Source: JBBSBL01 sp963735885 (GTDB taxonomy: Bacteria > Actinomycetota > Thermoleophilia > Solirubrobacterales > Solirubrobacteraceae). From it: 64,000 nucleotides of DNA. Below are positions 7,980-16,655 of this stretch, piece after piece; position 1 is the first letter of the stretch; the number at the start of each line of letters is the position of its first letter. Location: contig CAVTMP010000008.1 in the NCBI GenBank assembly GCA_963735885.1, forward strand, positions 124,001 to 188,000, in the 5' to 3' direction. The notes under the pieces are model-generated. The model was given only the letters and a program-made list of their open reading frames with translations, made no database searches and was not told the DNA's origin. Made by a program: the position numbers and the translations under genes.

Positions 7980-9176
7980 TCAGAGCTGCCAGGCCCCCCG
8001 CCGCAGCACCGGCACCCGCTCGCCGGATGCCGTGAGCCCGGTGACCTCCATCTCCTCGGAGCCGATCATGAAGTCCACGTGGATCGCGCTGCGGTTCACG
8101 CGCTCGGCATCCGACTCGTCGACGGCGAACGCGTACGCGCTGCCGAGGGCGACGTGGCTCGCGGCGTTCTCGTCGAGCAGGGTGTCGTAGAACGGCCGGC
8201 CGATCGGGCCGATGCGCCCCTCGCCGTCGACGAGGGCGACCTCGCCGAGCCGCGCGGCGCCCTCGTCGCGCTCGGCCAGGGAGCGCAGCGTGCCGGCGCC
8301 GCGCTCGGCGTCGATGCGCACCGCCCGTCCGTTCGCGAACTCGACCTCCAGCCCCTCGATGGTCGTGCCCGCGGTGACGAGCGGCTTGGTCGCCCGGACG
8401 ACGCCCTCGGCACGGGCCGGGTCGGGCGTGGTGAAGATCTCCTCCGAGGGCAGGTTCGCCTGGTGACGCAGCCCGGCCGCCGTCGAGAAGCGGGCCGAGA
8501 TCCAGTGCGACGAGGGCAGCAGGCCGACGCGCAGGTCCGTGCCGGGACCCTCGAAGTGCAGCGCGTCGAAGCGCCGCTCGTCGAGCCGGGCGGCGGCCGT
8601 GTCGAGCACGTCCATGCGGGCCTCCCACGCCGCGACGGGGTCGGCCTCGTCGAGGCGGCAGACGTGGAGGATGTCGCGCCACAGCCGCTCGAACGCCGCT
8701 TCGGGCTCGAGCTCCGGGTGCATCAGCACGGCCCAGCCGCGCGTGGGCGCCGGGACCGCGGTCCAGTTCGTCGTGCGCTCGTTGACGACCTGGCCGACCT
8801 CCCGCACGAACGGCAGCTGGTCGCGGCCCACCAGCGCCGGGTCGAGATCGTCCATGAGCTCGGGCTCCACCGGACCGGTGAGCCCGATGCGCGCCGCCCG
8901 CTCCGCGCCGAGCGCGAGCATGCGCTGGCCGTACCACGGGGGCACCCAGTCCAGCGTCTCCGGGTCGGCGTGCAGGATCCGCGAGCGCTTGGCGTGGGGG
9001 TCGAAGTAGCCGACGTCGACGAAGCGGGCGCCCTGCCGGTACGCGGCGGCGACGACCGCGCGGGTCACGTCCTCCTTGCCGATCTCCGACCCGACGGACA
9101 CGACCTGGCCCGGCTGGACGTTGGCGCCGAAGCGGACGACGAGGTCCGCGAAGCGCTGGAGCGTGGCGGCATCCAT
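7980..9176 (-). CDS. M29-family aminopeptidase
   Basis: This is a 398-residue protein from ATG 9176; a TAGGGT hexamer on the minus strand at 9185-9190 lies 8 nt upstream. Features typical of the thermophilic M29 metallo-aminopeptidases (AmpS, aminopeptidase T) are visible: QPGQVVSVGSEIGKEDVTRAV near the N-terminus, then VVNERTTNWTAVPAPTRGWA, LHFEGPGTDLRVGL, NLPSEEIFTTPD with the metal-binding Glu, and NRSAIHVDFMIGS near the C-terminus. It removes N-terminal residues from peptides in the cytoplasm using two metal ions. Length is close to the family's usual 400-415. Confidence 0.92.
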   Translation of the reverse strand: MDAATLQRFADLVVRFGANVQPGQVVSVGSEIGKEDVTRAVVAAAYRQGARFVDVGYFDPHAKRSRILHADPETLDWVPPWYGQRMLALGAERAARIGLTGPVEPELMDDLDPALVGRDQLPFVREVGQVVNERTTNWTAVPAPTRGWAVLMHPELEPEAAFERLWRDILHVCRLDEADPVAAWEARMDVLDTAAARLDERRFDALHFEGPGTDLRVGLLPSSHWISARFSTAAGLRHQANLPSEEIFTTPDPARAEGVVRATKPLVTAGTTIEGLEVEFANGRAVRIDAERGAGTLRSLAERDEGAARLGEVALVDGEGRIGPIGRPFYDTLLDENAASHVALGSAYAFAVDESDAERVNRSAIHVDFMIGSEEMEVTGLTASGERVPVLRRGAWQL

Positions 9177-9484
9177 GCGGGCGGACCCTACCCATTCCGG
9201 CCGATCGCTCGCCAGGGCCGGCGCCTGGGCGACGCCCGTCCCGGGAGAGAAAGACGACGCGGGTCCGAGCCGCTTGGGGAGCCTTTCCCGCTGTCGCGCG
9301 TCCCGAAGGACGGCGCCGGCGGTTCCGGCGGCACGGCCTCGCACCCCGATGGCCTCGCTCTTCGCGGCTCGTTCCCGCGTCTTCGGCGAAGGTAGGCGAG
9401 GCCACCGCGGCTGGCAAGAACGACGCGGCGAACGAACCCGCTCCGTGCGGAGAAATCGTCGGCGCCCTGGTCCGCGTCGGGCGC
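9177..9484. other. 308-bp intergenic region
   Basis: It holds the aminopeptidase promoter at its left end (TAGGGT at 9185-9190, minus strand). The rest shows no open frame with actinobacterial codon bias. Several short self-complementary patches are present, for example GTCTTCGGCGAAG, but no recognisable RNA gene was found by eye. Confidence 0.5.
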
Positions 9485-11563
9485 CTACCGGCGCGCGTCC
9501 GCGAGGGCATGGGCCATCGTGTCGACGGCGTCCACCACGCGGTCGGTCTCGCGCGCCACGGCCGGGTCGCCGCCCGCCGCGGCGACCGGCTTCCAGGCCG
9601 CGCGCAGATCCGGCAGCGGCCCGGGCCGGGTTCCCGCCCGCACGGACCGCTCGAGCGTCGTGAGCGCCTCGGCCACCCGGCCGGCCAGGCCGGTCACCTC
9701 GGGCCGCGCGGGCCCGTCGCCGGAGGCGGCCACCAGCGCGAGGGCGGCGGCCCCGGAGCGCCGCCCGGCGGCGAGCACCCCCTCGGCCGCGTCCACCGGG
9801 CCGCGGTGCCCGACGGGCTCGCTCCAGGCCGAGCGCAGCGCCTCCTCCGCGTTCCCGCGCGCCAGCCACACCGCCCGCCGGCGCGCCAGCCACTGCTCGG
9901 CCCCGACCGCTTCGGAGCGCGCCGCGCCGCGGAGCGCGGCATCCAGGATCGCGCGCTCGGCGGCGAGGTAGTCGCCGGTCAGCTGCGGCAGCCGCGGCCC
10001 GCTCCACGTCGGCCAGACGGCGTAGGAGGCGAGCGCGATCGCCCCGCCGATCGCCGTCGCGACGACCCGCTCGCGGATGAGCAGGTCGGCGTCGAAACCG
10101 ACGAGGTCGAGCACCAGCACGATGAGCACGGTGATCGCCGTCGTGAAGACGACGTAGTTGGCGAACAGGAAGGTCAGCGTGGTCCACGCGGCGAGCGCGG
10201 CGAGCGCGACGATCAGCCAGCGGTCCTCGCCGGCGGCCGCCGCGAGCGCCGCGGCGAGGGCCGCGCCGGCCAGGGTCCCGGCCGCGCGCATCAGCCCGCG
10301 CGAGTACGTCGAGCCGAAGTCGGGCCGCAGCACGAAGAGCACGGTGAGCGGGATCCAGAAGCCGTGGGGCACGTCGGCGATCCGGTACACCGCGACGGCG
10401 AACGCCATGGCGCCGGCGAGGCGCAGCGCGTGGCGGAAGGCCACGGAGCGCAGCGTGAGGTTCGCGGCGAGGGCCGCGCGGGCGGAGAGCCCCGGCGGGG
10501 CCGGCGCCTCCGGCCGGGTGGCCGCCGAGGCGCCCGGCGCGCCGGCGGCCACGGCCGCGAGCCGGTCGGCCGCGCGCAGCTCGCCGCGCAGCGCCTCGAC
10601 GCGCCGGCGCAGCTCGGCGCGCGCGCCGGCGGACTCGCCGGGCGCGGGCGGCATCGGCACCGGCGGGCTCGCCGAGGACGGGCCGGCGAGCTCGGGCGCC
10701 GGAGCGGGCCGTCCGCGGCGGAGCGTCGCGACGACGGCCTCGAGCGACGCCGCGACGCGGTCGAGCCCGTCGCGGACGGCGTTGCGCACCTCCCCCTGCG
10801 GGAGCTCGGCGCCGAGGTGGCGGACGGCCGCGAGCTCGCCGAGGATCCGCTCGCCCTCGTCGAGCAGGCCGCGCCGCGCCGCGCCGGCGGGCGTGCCGGC
10901 CGCGGCGCGGCTGTCGGCGCGCGCGAGCGCCGCGTCGGCGGCGGCGATCGGGGCGGCGATGGGGGTCGAGGGCGGGGAGCCGAGCGGCCGCCGGGCGAAG
11001 GCCGCGAGCCCGGCGTAGGCCGACGCGAGCGCCCGTCGCTGCGGGCGATCGCCCTCGAGCGGCCAGGCCGCCGCCGTCAGCGCGGTCTGCAGGAGACCGC
11101 CGCCGAGCACGGCGAGCGCCCGCACCGCGGCGCCCGCGGCGTCGGTCGGGAACTCGGCGACGAGGATGAAGGCGAGCACGATCGACGCGCCGACGAGCCC
11201 GGCCGTCCGGCCCAGGGCGACGAGCAGGCCGCCGCCGAAGGCCCAGGCCGCCATGAGCACGACGGCCAGCCAGTCCGTCCCGCCCGTCAGCATCGACACG
11301 AAGGTCGAGGCCGCGCCGGCGAGGGCCGCGGCGAGCATCGCCCGGGCCCGGGCGCGCGGCGGGTCGCCCAGCCCGGCGAACGAGGTGATCAGCGCGCCGG
11401 TGGCCACGGAGAGGCCGGTCGGCGCCTCGCCGACCGCCACGCCCCAGGCGAGGGGCGCGACGATGCCGACGGTGTTCAGCGCCGCGGTCGCCGGCTCGAG
11501 GCCCGAGCGGTCGATCCGCAGGGCGGGCATGACGAGGCGGCGGAGGAGCGGGGCGTCCGGCAC
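9485..11563 (-). CDS. FUSC-family membrane transporter (aromatic acid exporter-like)
   Basis: This is a 692-residue protein with two membrane blocks. The first (about 25-180) has five to six hydrophobic helices. A long Ala/Arg-rich cytoplasmic stretch follows (about 190-350). The second block (about 355-500) contains FRHALRLAGAMAFAVAVY and HGFWIPLTVLFVLRPDFGSTYSRGLMRAAGTLAGA. This latter segment is the hallmark of the FUSC / fusaric acid resistance-like superfamily (HGYWxPLTxxxVLxPDFGxTxxRxxxRxxGTxxG). These proteins export aromatic acids or other amphipathic compounds. The substrate is not known here. It is divergent from the c-di-GMP gene, with a 133-bp gap between them. Confidence 0.88.
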   Translation of the reverse strand: MPDAPLLRRLVMPALRIDRSGLEPATAALNTVGIVAPLAWGVAVGEAPTGLSVATGALITSFAGLGDPPRARARAMLAAALAGAASTFVSMLTGGTDWLAVVLMAAWAFGGGLLVALGRTAGLVGASIVLAFILVAEFPTDAAGAAVRALAVLGGGLLQTALTAAAWPLEGDRPQRRALASAYAGLAAFARRPLGSPPSTPIAAPIAAADAALARADSRAAAGTPAGAARRGLLDEGERILGELAAVRHLGAELPQGEVRNAVRDGLDRVAASLEAVVATLRRGRPAPAPELAGPSSASPPVPMPPAPGESAGARAELRRRVEALRGELRAADRLAAVAAGAPGASAATRPEAPAPPGLSARAALAANLTLRSVAFRHALRLAGAMAFAVAVYRIADVPHGFWIPLTVLFVLRPDFGSTYSRGLMRAAGTLAGAALAAALAAAAGEDRWLIVALAALAAWTTLTFLFANYVVFTTAITVLIVLVLDLVGFDADLLIRERVVATAIGGAIALASYAVWPTWSGPRLPQLTGDYLAAERAILDAALRGAARSEAVGAEQWLARRRAVWLARGNAEEALRSAWSEPVGHRGPVDAAEGVLAAGRRSGAAALALVAASGDGPARPEVTGLAGRVAEALTTLERSVRAGTRPGPLPDLRAAWKPVAAAGGDPAVARETDRVVDAVDTMAHALADARR

Positions 11564-11696
11564 CGCGCGGCGACGCTACCAGCGCCCGCGGCCCGCCCGC
11601 CGGCCCCGGCGCTCACGCCCGGCCCGCCCACCCCGCCCGCGCGGCCGCGACGCTCACGCCCGGCCCGCCCGCCGCCGATGACACGGGGGAGAGCCG

Positions 11697-13787
11697 ATGC
11701 GGCAGCCTCCCGTGAGCGTCATCCCGTCCGCGCCGGCCGCGGCTTCGGCCACCGTCCGACCGGCCGGGGTCGCCGCCCTGCTCGGCGGCGGGTTCGCGGT
11801 GCTCGCGCTCGGCGGCCTCGCCATCCACGCCCTGCACGCGGCCGGCCGGCTGACGGGCGGCGGGGCCCTCGTGACCGACGTCCTCTACGTCGGTCTCTTC
11901 CTCCTCACCGCGGCGGCCTGCGCCCGGCGCGCCGCCATCGACCCCGGTCATCGGACCGCGTGGGCGATCGCGGCGGCCGGCGTGTTCCTGTGGGGGGCGG
12001 GCGAGGGCGCCTACCGCCTGCTCGAGCCCGATCCCGCGGCACCGTACCCCCAGCTCACCCAGGCGCTGCTCGCGCTCGCCTTCACGCTCGCCGCGACGAC
12101 GATCGTCCTGCTCTCGCGGCGCCGGATGCGCGGACTCGACGCGGGCCTGCTGCTCGACGGGCTGATCGGAGGGCTCGCCGTCGCCGCGCTCGCCGCGGTC
12201 CTGCTCTTCCCGCAGGGCGGGGCCCACGCCGGCCGGCAGGCCGGCCCGCCGGGGGTCTTCCTCCTCTTCGACCTCGTGATCCTCGCCTACGTCGTCACGA
12301 CGCTCGGGCTGACCGGTTGGCGCCCGGGACGCTGCTGGGGCTTCATGTGCGCGGGGATCGTGATGAACACCGCGGGGAACGTCGCGCTCGTGCAGGCGAC
12401 CGCCGCGGGGACCTTCGCGCGCGGCAGCCTCGTCGACACGCTCTACGTCGCCTCGGCGCTCCTGCTCGGCGCCGCGACGTGGTGGCCGCTCCAGGTGCGC
12501 TCCGCGCGGGCCCGCGACGACCGGACGCGAACCCTGCTCGCCCCCTCGGTCTTCTCGCTGTTCTCGCTCGCCGTGCTCGTCGGCGCGGCGATCGCCCCGG
12601 GCACGGTCGGGCCGGTGGCCGCGGCCTTCGCCGCGGCGACCATCGTCGCGCTCATGGTTCGCTCCACGGTGGCGGTGCGCGCGAGCCGCGACCTGCTCGC
12701 GGCGAGCCGCGCGGAGGCGCTGACCGACGGGCTGACCGGCCTCGCGAACCGCCGGGCGCTCATGCGCGCGCTCGACGGCCGGCTCGCCGCGGGCGAGCCC
12801 TGGACGCTCGCCATGTACGACCTCGACGGCTTCAAGCACTACAACGACCTCTTCGGCCACCCGGCCGGGGACGCGCTGCTCCGTCGCCTGGCCGGGCGCT
12901 TCGCCGCGACGCTCGGCGCCGAGCGCACGTTCCGGATGGGCGGGGACGAGTTCTGCGCGCTGGTCCCGGGCGGTCGCGGCCCGTCGGCCCGCGCGGCCGC
13001 GGCGGGCGCCGCGGCCCTGGCCGAGAGCGGCGACGGGTTCTCCGTCACGAGCAGCTACGGAGCGGTCGAGCTCGGGGGCGAGGCCGACAGCGCGGCCGAG
13101 GCGCTGCAGGCGGCGGATCGGCGCCTCTACGCGAACAAGGACGACCGGCGCGCCTCGGCCCACCAGCAGTCACGCGCGGTGCTGCTGCAGATCCTCACCG
13201 AGCGCGAGCCCGACCTCACCGCGCACCAGGACGAGGTGGCCAGGCTCGCGGCGGGGGTCGGACGGCGCCTCGGGCTCGACGCCGACGAGCGGCGCGTGCT
13301 CGCCCGCGCGGCGGAGCTGCACGACGTCGGCAAGATCGCCGTCCCCGACGCGGTCCTGCACAAGCCGGGGCCGCTGAGTCCGGAGGAGCTCGCCTTCATC
13401 CGCCAGCACACGGTCGTCGGCGAGCGGATCCTCCAGGCCGCGCCGGCGCTCGCGCCGGTGGCGCGCCTCGTGCGCTCGAGCCACGAGCGCTGGGACGGCC
13501 GCGGCTACCCCGACGGGCTCGCCGGGGAGGAGATCCCGCTCGGCGCGCGCATCATCCTCGCCTGCGACGCCTACTCGGCGATGACCGCGCGGCGGCCCTA
13601 CAGCGCGGCGCTCCCGCCCGACCAGGCCGAGGCCGAGCTTCGCCGCTGCGCCGGGCGGCACTTCGATCCGCGGGTCGTCGACGCGCTCCGCGCCGAGCTG
13701 GCCGCGCGGCGCGAGGACGAGGCCGGCGGAGCGGCGGCGGTCGCGCTCCCGTCGCTCGCCGAGCACCGGGCCCGCCGCGCGGGCTGA
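11697..13787 (+). CDS. Membrane-anchored GGDEF / HD-GYP dual-domain c-di-GMP enzyme
   Basis: This is a 696-residue protein. About eight to nine hydrophobic helices at residues 20-325 form a membrane sensor module. A diguanylate cyclase domain follows, with LTDGLTGLANRRAL, DLDGFKHYNDLFGHPAGD and an intact GGDEF motif near residue 415. An HD-GYP phosphodiesterase domain comes next, with ELHDVGKIAVPD near 541, a QHTVVGERIL helix, the GRGYPDGL motif near 602 and ILACDAYSAMTARRPY. Both catalytic signatures look intact, so the protein could make and degrade c-di-GMP, or one domain may be regulatory. Its stop lies 2 nt from the stop of the convergent hydrolase. Confidence 0.92.
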   Translation: MRQPPVSVIPSAPAAASATVRPAGVAALLGGGFAVLALGGLAIHALHAAGRLTGGGALVTDVLYVGLFLLTAAACARRAAIDPGHRTAWAIAAAGVFLWGAGEGAYRLLEPDPAAPYPQLTQALLALAFTLAATTIVLLSRRRMRGLDAGLLLDGLIGGLAVAALAAVLLFPQGGAHAGRQAGPPGVFLLFDLVILAYVVTTLGLTGWRPGRCWGFMCAGIVMNTAGNVALVQATAAGTFARGSLVDTLYVASALLLGAATWWPLQVRSARARDDRTRTLLAPSVFSLFSLAVLVGAAIAPGTVGPVAAAFAAATIVALMVRSTVAVRASRDLLAASRAEALTDGLTGLANRRALMRALDGRLAAGEPWTLAMYDLDGFKHYNDLFGHPAGDALLRRLAGRFAATLGAERTFRMGGDEFCALVPGGRGPSARAAAAGAAALAESGDGFSVTSSYGAVELGGEADSAAEALQAADRRLYANKDDRRASAHQQSRAVLLQILTEREPDLTAHQDEVARLAAGVGRRLGLDADERRVLARAAELHDVGKIAVPDAVLHKPGPLSPEELAFIRQHTVVGERILQAAPALAPVARLVRSSHERWDGRGYPDGLAGEEIPLGARIILACDAYSAMTARRPYSAALPPDQAEAELRRCAGRHFDPRVVDALRAELAARREDEAGGAAAVALPSLAEHRARRAG

Positions 13788-13789
13788 GC

Positions 13790-14674
13790 TCAGTCCCCGA
13801 GCCCCTCGAGGAAGCCGAGCAGCGCGGCGTTGACCTCGGCCGGGCGCTCCTGCTGGACCCAGTGGCCCGCGCCGGGGACCGTGACGGTCTCGCGCAGGTC
13901 GGTGACGAGGCCGGTCATCACGGCGGGCGGCATCCACCGGGCGACCGGATCGCGCTCGCCGGTGAGGAACATCGCGGGCACGTCGATCGTGGGTGGCGCG
14001 TCGGCGGTGAGCTCCCAGTTGCGATCGAGGTTGCGATACCAGCGGAGCGGGTTCTCGAAGCCGGTCCGCTCGAAGGCGTCGACGTAGACCTGGAGGTCCG
14101 CGTCGGTCATGAAGGCCGGCGTCGGCGGGTGGTCGCCCTCCTCCGCGGCCCACGTCGCGTTCCAGACCTTCGTCGTGGCGATCGTCCGCCGCACGTCCTT
14201 GGCGAGGGCGGCCGGCGTGCCCGGCTCGGCCATCCAGAGGAAGTAGAAGTCCTCCCCGAGGTGCTCGCGGAAGAGCGCGGCCGGGGGCGAGGGCGGCCGG
14301 GGCGTGGCGGGGACGCTGAGGCCCGCCACCCCGCGGACCCGCTCGGGATGCAGGCGCGCGGCGCTCCAGGCGGCGACCGCCCCCCAGTCGTGGCCGACCA
14401 CGACGGCGCGCTCCTCGCCGAGCGCGGTGATCGCTCCCACGACGTCGCCGGCGATCGCGACGATGTCGTAGGCGTCGTCGGCGCCGGGCGCCGAGGAGAG
14501 CCCGTAGCCGCGCATGTCGAGGGCCACGGCCCGGTAGCCGCCGGCGGCGAGCGCCGGAAGCTGGTGGCGCCAGGACCACCACAGCTCGGGGAAGCCGTGG
14601 CACATGAGCACGAGCGGGCCGTCACCGGCCTCGGCCGCGTGGAGGTGGATCCCGTTGCCGACGTCGAGGCGCAC
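13790..14674 (-). CDS. Alpha/beta hydrolase, epoxide hydrolase-like
   Basis: This is a 294-residue protein from GTG 14674; TAGGGT at 14682-14687 (minus strand) lies 7 nt upstream. It has the oxyanion-hole motif HGFPE, the RGYGLSS turn, and a nucleophile elbow GHDWGA with Asp in place of Ser, as in epoxide hydrolases and haloalkane dehalogenases. TGERDPVA follows, and the catalytic His is in GAGHWVQQERP. A cap domain lies at about 135-215. The HGFPE...HDWGA combination favours soluble epoxide hydrolase. The substrate is unknown. Confidence 0.85.
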   Translation of the reverse strand: MRLDVGNGIHLHAAEAGDGPLVLMCHGFPELWWSWRHQLPALAAGGYRAVALDMRGYGLSSAPGADDAYDIVAIAGDVVGAITALGEERAVVVGHDWGAVAAWSAARLHPERVRGVAGLSVPATPRPPSPPAALFREHLGEDFYFLWMAEPGTPAALAKDVRRTIATTKVWNATWAAEEGDHPPTPAFMTDADLQVYVDAFERTGFENPLRWYRNLDRNWELTADAPPTIDVPAMFLTGERDPVARWMPPAVMTGLVTDLRETVTVPGAGHWVQQERPAEVNAALLGFLEGLGD

Positions 14675-14729
14675 CGGCGCGACCCTACCGGCCGCGGCGC
14701 CGGAAGCGCGGGGTCGTGGAATCGAGCCG

Positions 14730-15140
14730 CTAGTCCTCCGGATCGCGGAAGGGCAGCTCCATGAGCGCGGCGCGCTCCGGCTGGATCCGGAAGACGATCC
14801 CCGAGCGCATCGGGAACGGCGCGCCGGTGTAGCGCATCGCGAGCCGGTCGATGATCTCCAGCGCCGCATCGCCCACGACGGTGTCGACCACGCGACCGCG
14901 CAGACGGGCGGTGCGGTAGGGGTTCTCGCGGTCCACGAGCGAGATCGCCACCCGCGGGTCGCGCGCGAGATTACGGGCCTTCTGCGAGGTCTCCTGCGTG
15001 AAGAAGACGACGTGCTCGCCCTCGAGCCCGACCCAGACGGCCACGCTGTGCGGCGCACCATCGGGCAGAAGGGTCGCGACGTGGCCGAAGCTGCGTCCGG
15101 TGAGGAGGGCCCGGAGGTCGTCGTCGAGGACCGCCATCAT
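14730..15140 (-). CDS. PPOX-class F420/FMN-dependent enzyme (pyridoxamine 5'-phosphate oxidase-like split barrel)
   Basis: This is a 136-residue protein with two adjacent ATG codons. TAGGGT at 15146-15151 (minus strand) lies 5 nt before the first and 8 nt before the second, so the second (15137) may be the true leaderless start. The split-barrel pattern is clear: FGHVATLLPDGAPHSVAVWVG, then VVFFTQETSQKARNLARDPRVAISL, and ARLRGRVVDTVVGDAAL. The TxxSQKARNLxRDPRV arrangement is characteristic of actinobacterial F420-dependent PPOX proteins. It probably reduces an unknown substrate with F420H2 or FMN. Confidence 0.85.
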   Translation of the reverse strand: MMAVLDDDLRALLTGRSFGHVATLLPDGAPHSVAVWVGLEGEHVVFFTQETSQKARNLARDPRVAISLVDRENPYRTARLRGRVVDTVVGDAALEIIDRLAMRYTGAPFPMRSGIVFRIQPERAALMELPFRDPED

Positions 15141-15249
15141 CCGCCACCCTACCCGCTCCGCCGCCAGAGTTACAGCGCCCTCCGGCGCCGTGCTTCGGGA
15201 TGCCGATGCCCGATCCGCACGGGCACCGGGCGACCCGATCGCGGCGACT

Positions 15250-15741
15250 TCACCTCGCCCCGGTGAGCTTGGCGTTGCGGACCTGGAAGTACAGCGGGCG
15301 CGGGTCCGGCGGGACCCGCGCCGGCTTCGCGGTGGTCGAGAAGCGGATGACGCCGCCCTCGGGGCCGAGGTCGAAGCAGCGGCGCAGCGGGCAGACGCCC
15401 GGTCGCCCGGTAGCGCGGCGAGTGCCGTCCGGGAAGGTGACCGTCACGCTCATCGTGCGCCCGGCGTCGCCCGCAGCACGGCGGAGAGGCGAACGGGCCT
15501 GCGGGGTGGCGTGTGGCCAGTCGCATCGACGCCGTCGGCACGACCGCCCACTGCCACGCTCCGTGCCTTCTGCTTCTCGATCGGCGCAAAGCCGACGGTC
15601 TCGCGGATCCCGGGATGAGGGTCGAGCGGGAGGGTCTTCCCGTCGGGCGCCCTTCTTCTCGCCGCCGCCGTCACCGCCACAGCCCACGGGCACGCCAACG
15701 ACGGCGAGCGCGAGAGCCAGGGTGGGGAGCCGGACATCCAT
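15250..15741 (-). CDS. Small lipoprotein, frameshifted twice
   Basis: The N-terminus is a lipoprotein signal (hydrophobic core then VPVGCGGD, lipobox Cys near residue 21), and the C-terminus in the same frame reads SVTVTFPDGTRR...FDLGPEGGVIRFST. Between about 15450 and 15655 this frame loses codon bias. A second frame there has clean G/C third positions and reads DPHPGIRETVGFAPIEKQKAR and PVRLSAVLRATPGAR. Two compensating indels have therefore occurred, either by mutation or in the assembly. Function is unknown. The unbroken open frame that spans the region is partly out of frame. Confidence 0.55.
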   Translation of the reverse strand: MDVRLPTLALALAVVGVPVGCGGDGGGEKKGARREDPPARPSSRDPRDRRLCADREAEGTERGSGRSCRRRRCDWPHATPQARSPLRRAAGDAGRTMSVTVTFPDGTRRATGRPGVCPLRRCFDLGPEGGVIRFSTTAKPARVPPDPRPLYFQVRNAKLTGAR

Positions 15742-15809
15742 CTCTCACACGAAGCTAGCGCCGTCGCGGGACGGCTTCCCGCCTGCCGGCCGCCTCCTAT
15801 CCTCGGGGG

Positions 15810-16655
15810 ATGCCCGTCCGCGAGCACGAGATCGTCGCGCTCGGCCACCGCTCGCCCGTGGCCGAGGCCGGCGCGGCGGACGCCTCCCACGCCGTCGTGC
15901 TGCTGCACGGGAACCCGGGCTCCCGCCACGACTGGCTCGGCCTCCTGCCGGCGCTGGGCGCCCACGCCCGCGCGATCGCCCCCGACCTCCCCGGCTACGG
16001 CGAGGCGGACAAGCCCGACGACCTCCCCTACACCGTTCCCGGCTACGCCGCCTGGCTCGACGCCGCGCTCGCGGCGCTCGGGGTGGAGCAGGCGCACCTC
16101 GTCGTCCACGACTGGGGCGGCAACATCGGCGTGCGCTGGGCCACGGACCATCCCGGGCGCCTGGCCAGCCTCGTGGCGATCAACGCCGGCGGCCTCTCCC
16201 GGACCTACCGCTGGCACGGCTTCGCCCGCGCGCTGCGCACCCCCGGCCTCGGCGCGGCGATGCAGGCGACGACGACCGGGGCGACCTTCCGCGCGACGCT
16301 GCGACGCACGAACCCGCGCCTGCCCGTGGCCGAGATCGACCGGATGTGGCGGCACGACGACCGGCGCACCCGCCGGGCCGCGCTGAAGCTCTACCGGTCG
16401 GTCGCGGACCCCGGCGCGCTGCCGCGCGAGGCCGCGCCGATCCTGGCGCCGCTCGACCGGCCCGCGCTCGTGGTGTGGGGCGATCGCGACCCGTTCATCG
16501 GCCCCGAGCACGCCGAGCGGGCACGCGATCTCTTCCCCCACGCGCGCATCGCCCACCTTCCGGACTCGGGGCACTGGCCGATGCTCGAGGCGCCCGACGC
16601 GGTCGCCGAGCGCGTCGAGCCCTTCATCGCCGGCGTGGTCGCCCCGCCCGCGTGA
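15810..16655 (+). CDS. Alpha/beta hydrolase (haloalkane dehalogenase / epoxide hydrolase-like)
   Basis: This is a 281-residue protein; a TATCCT hexamer at 15798-15803 lies 6 nt before the ATG. The oxyanion-hole motif is LLHGNPGSRHDW, the nucleophile elbow is VVHDWGG with Asp as nucleophile and Trp beside it, the acid lies in WGDRDPFIGPEHA, and the His in DSGHWPMLEAPD. HGNPxS plus HDWGG resembles haloalkane dehalogenases, but the halide-binding residues were not verified. Its TGA overlaps the GTG of the ABC transporter gene (GTGA), so the two are translationally coupled. Confidence 0.85.
   Translation: MPVREHEIVALGHRSPVAEAGAADASHAVVLLHGNPGSRHDWLGLLPALGAHARAIAPDLPGYGEADKPDDLPYTVPGYAAWLDAALAALGVEQAHLVVHDWGGNIGVRWATDHPGRLASLVAINAGGLSRTYRWHGFARALRTPGLGAAMQATTTGATFRATLRRTNPRLPVAEIDRMWRHDDRRTRRAALKLYRSVADPGALPREAAPILAPLDRPALVVWGDRDPFIGPEHAERARDLFPHARIAHLPDSGHWPMLEAPDAVAERVEPFIAGVVAPPA

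Noticed and set aside
9509..14764. A 1751-codon open frame on the plus strand
   Set aside because: It is antisense to the FUSC gene and the hydrolase and out of frame with the GGDEF/HD-GYP gene. Its product is Arg/Gly/Ala-rich without motifs. Such shadow frames arise from high GC.
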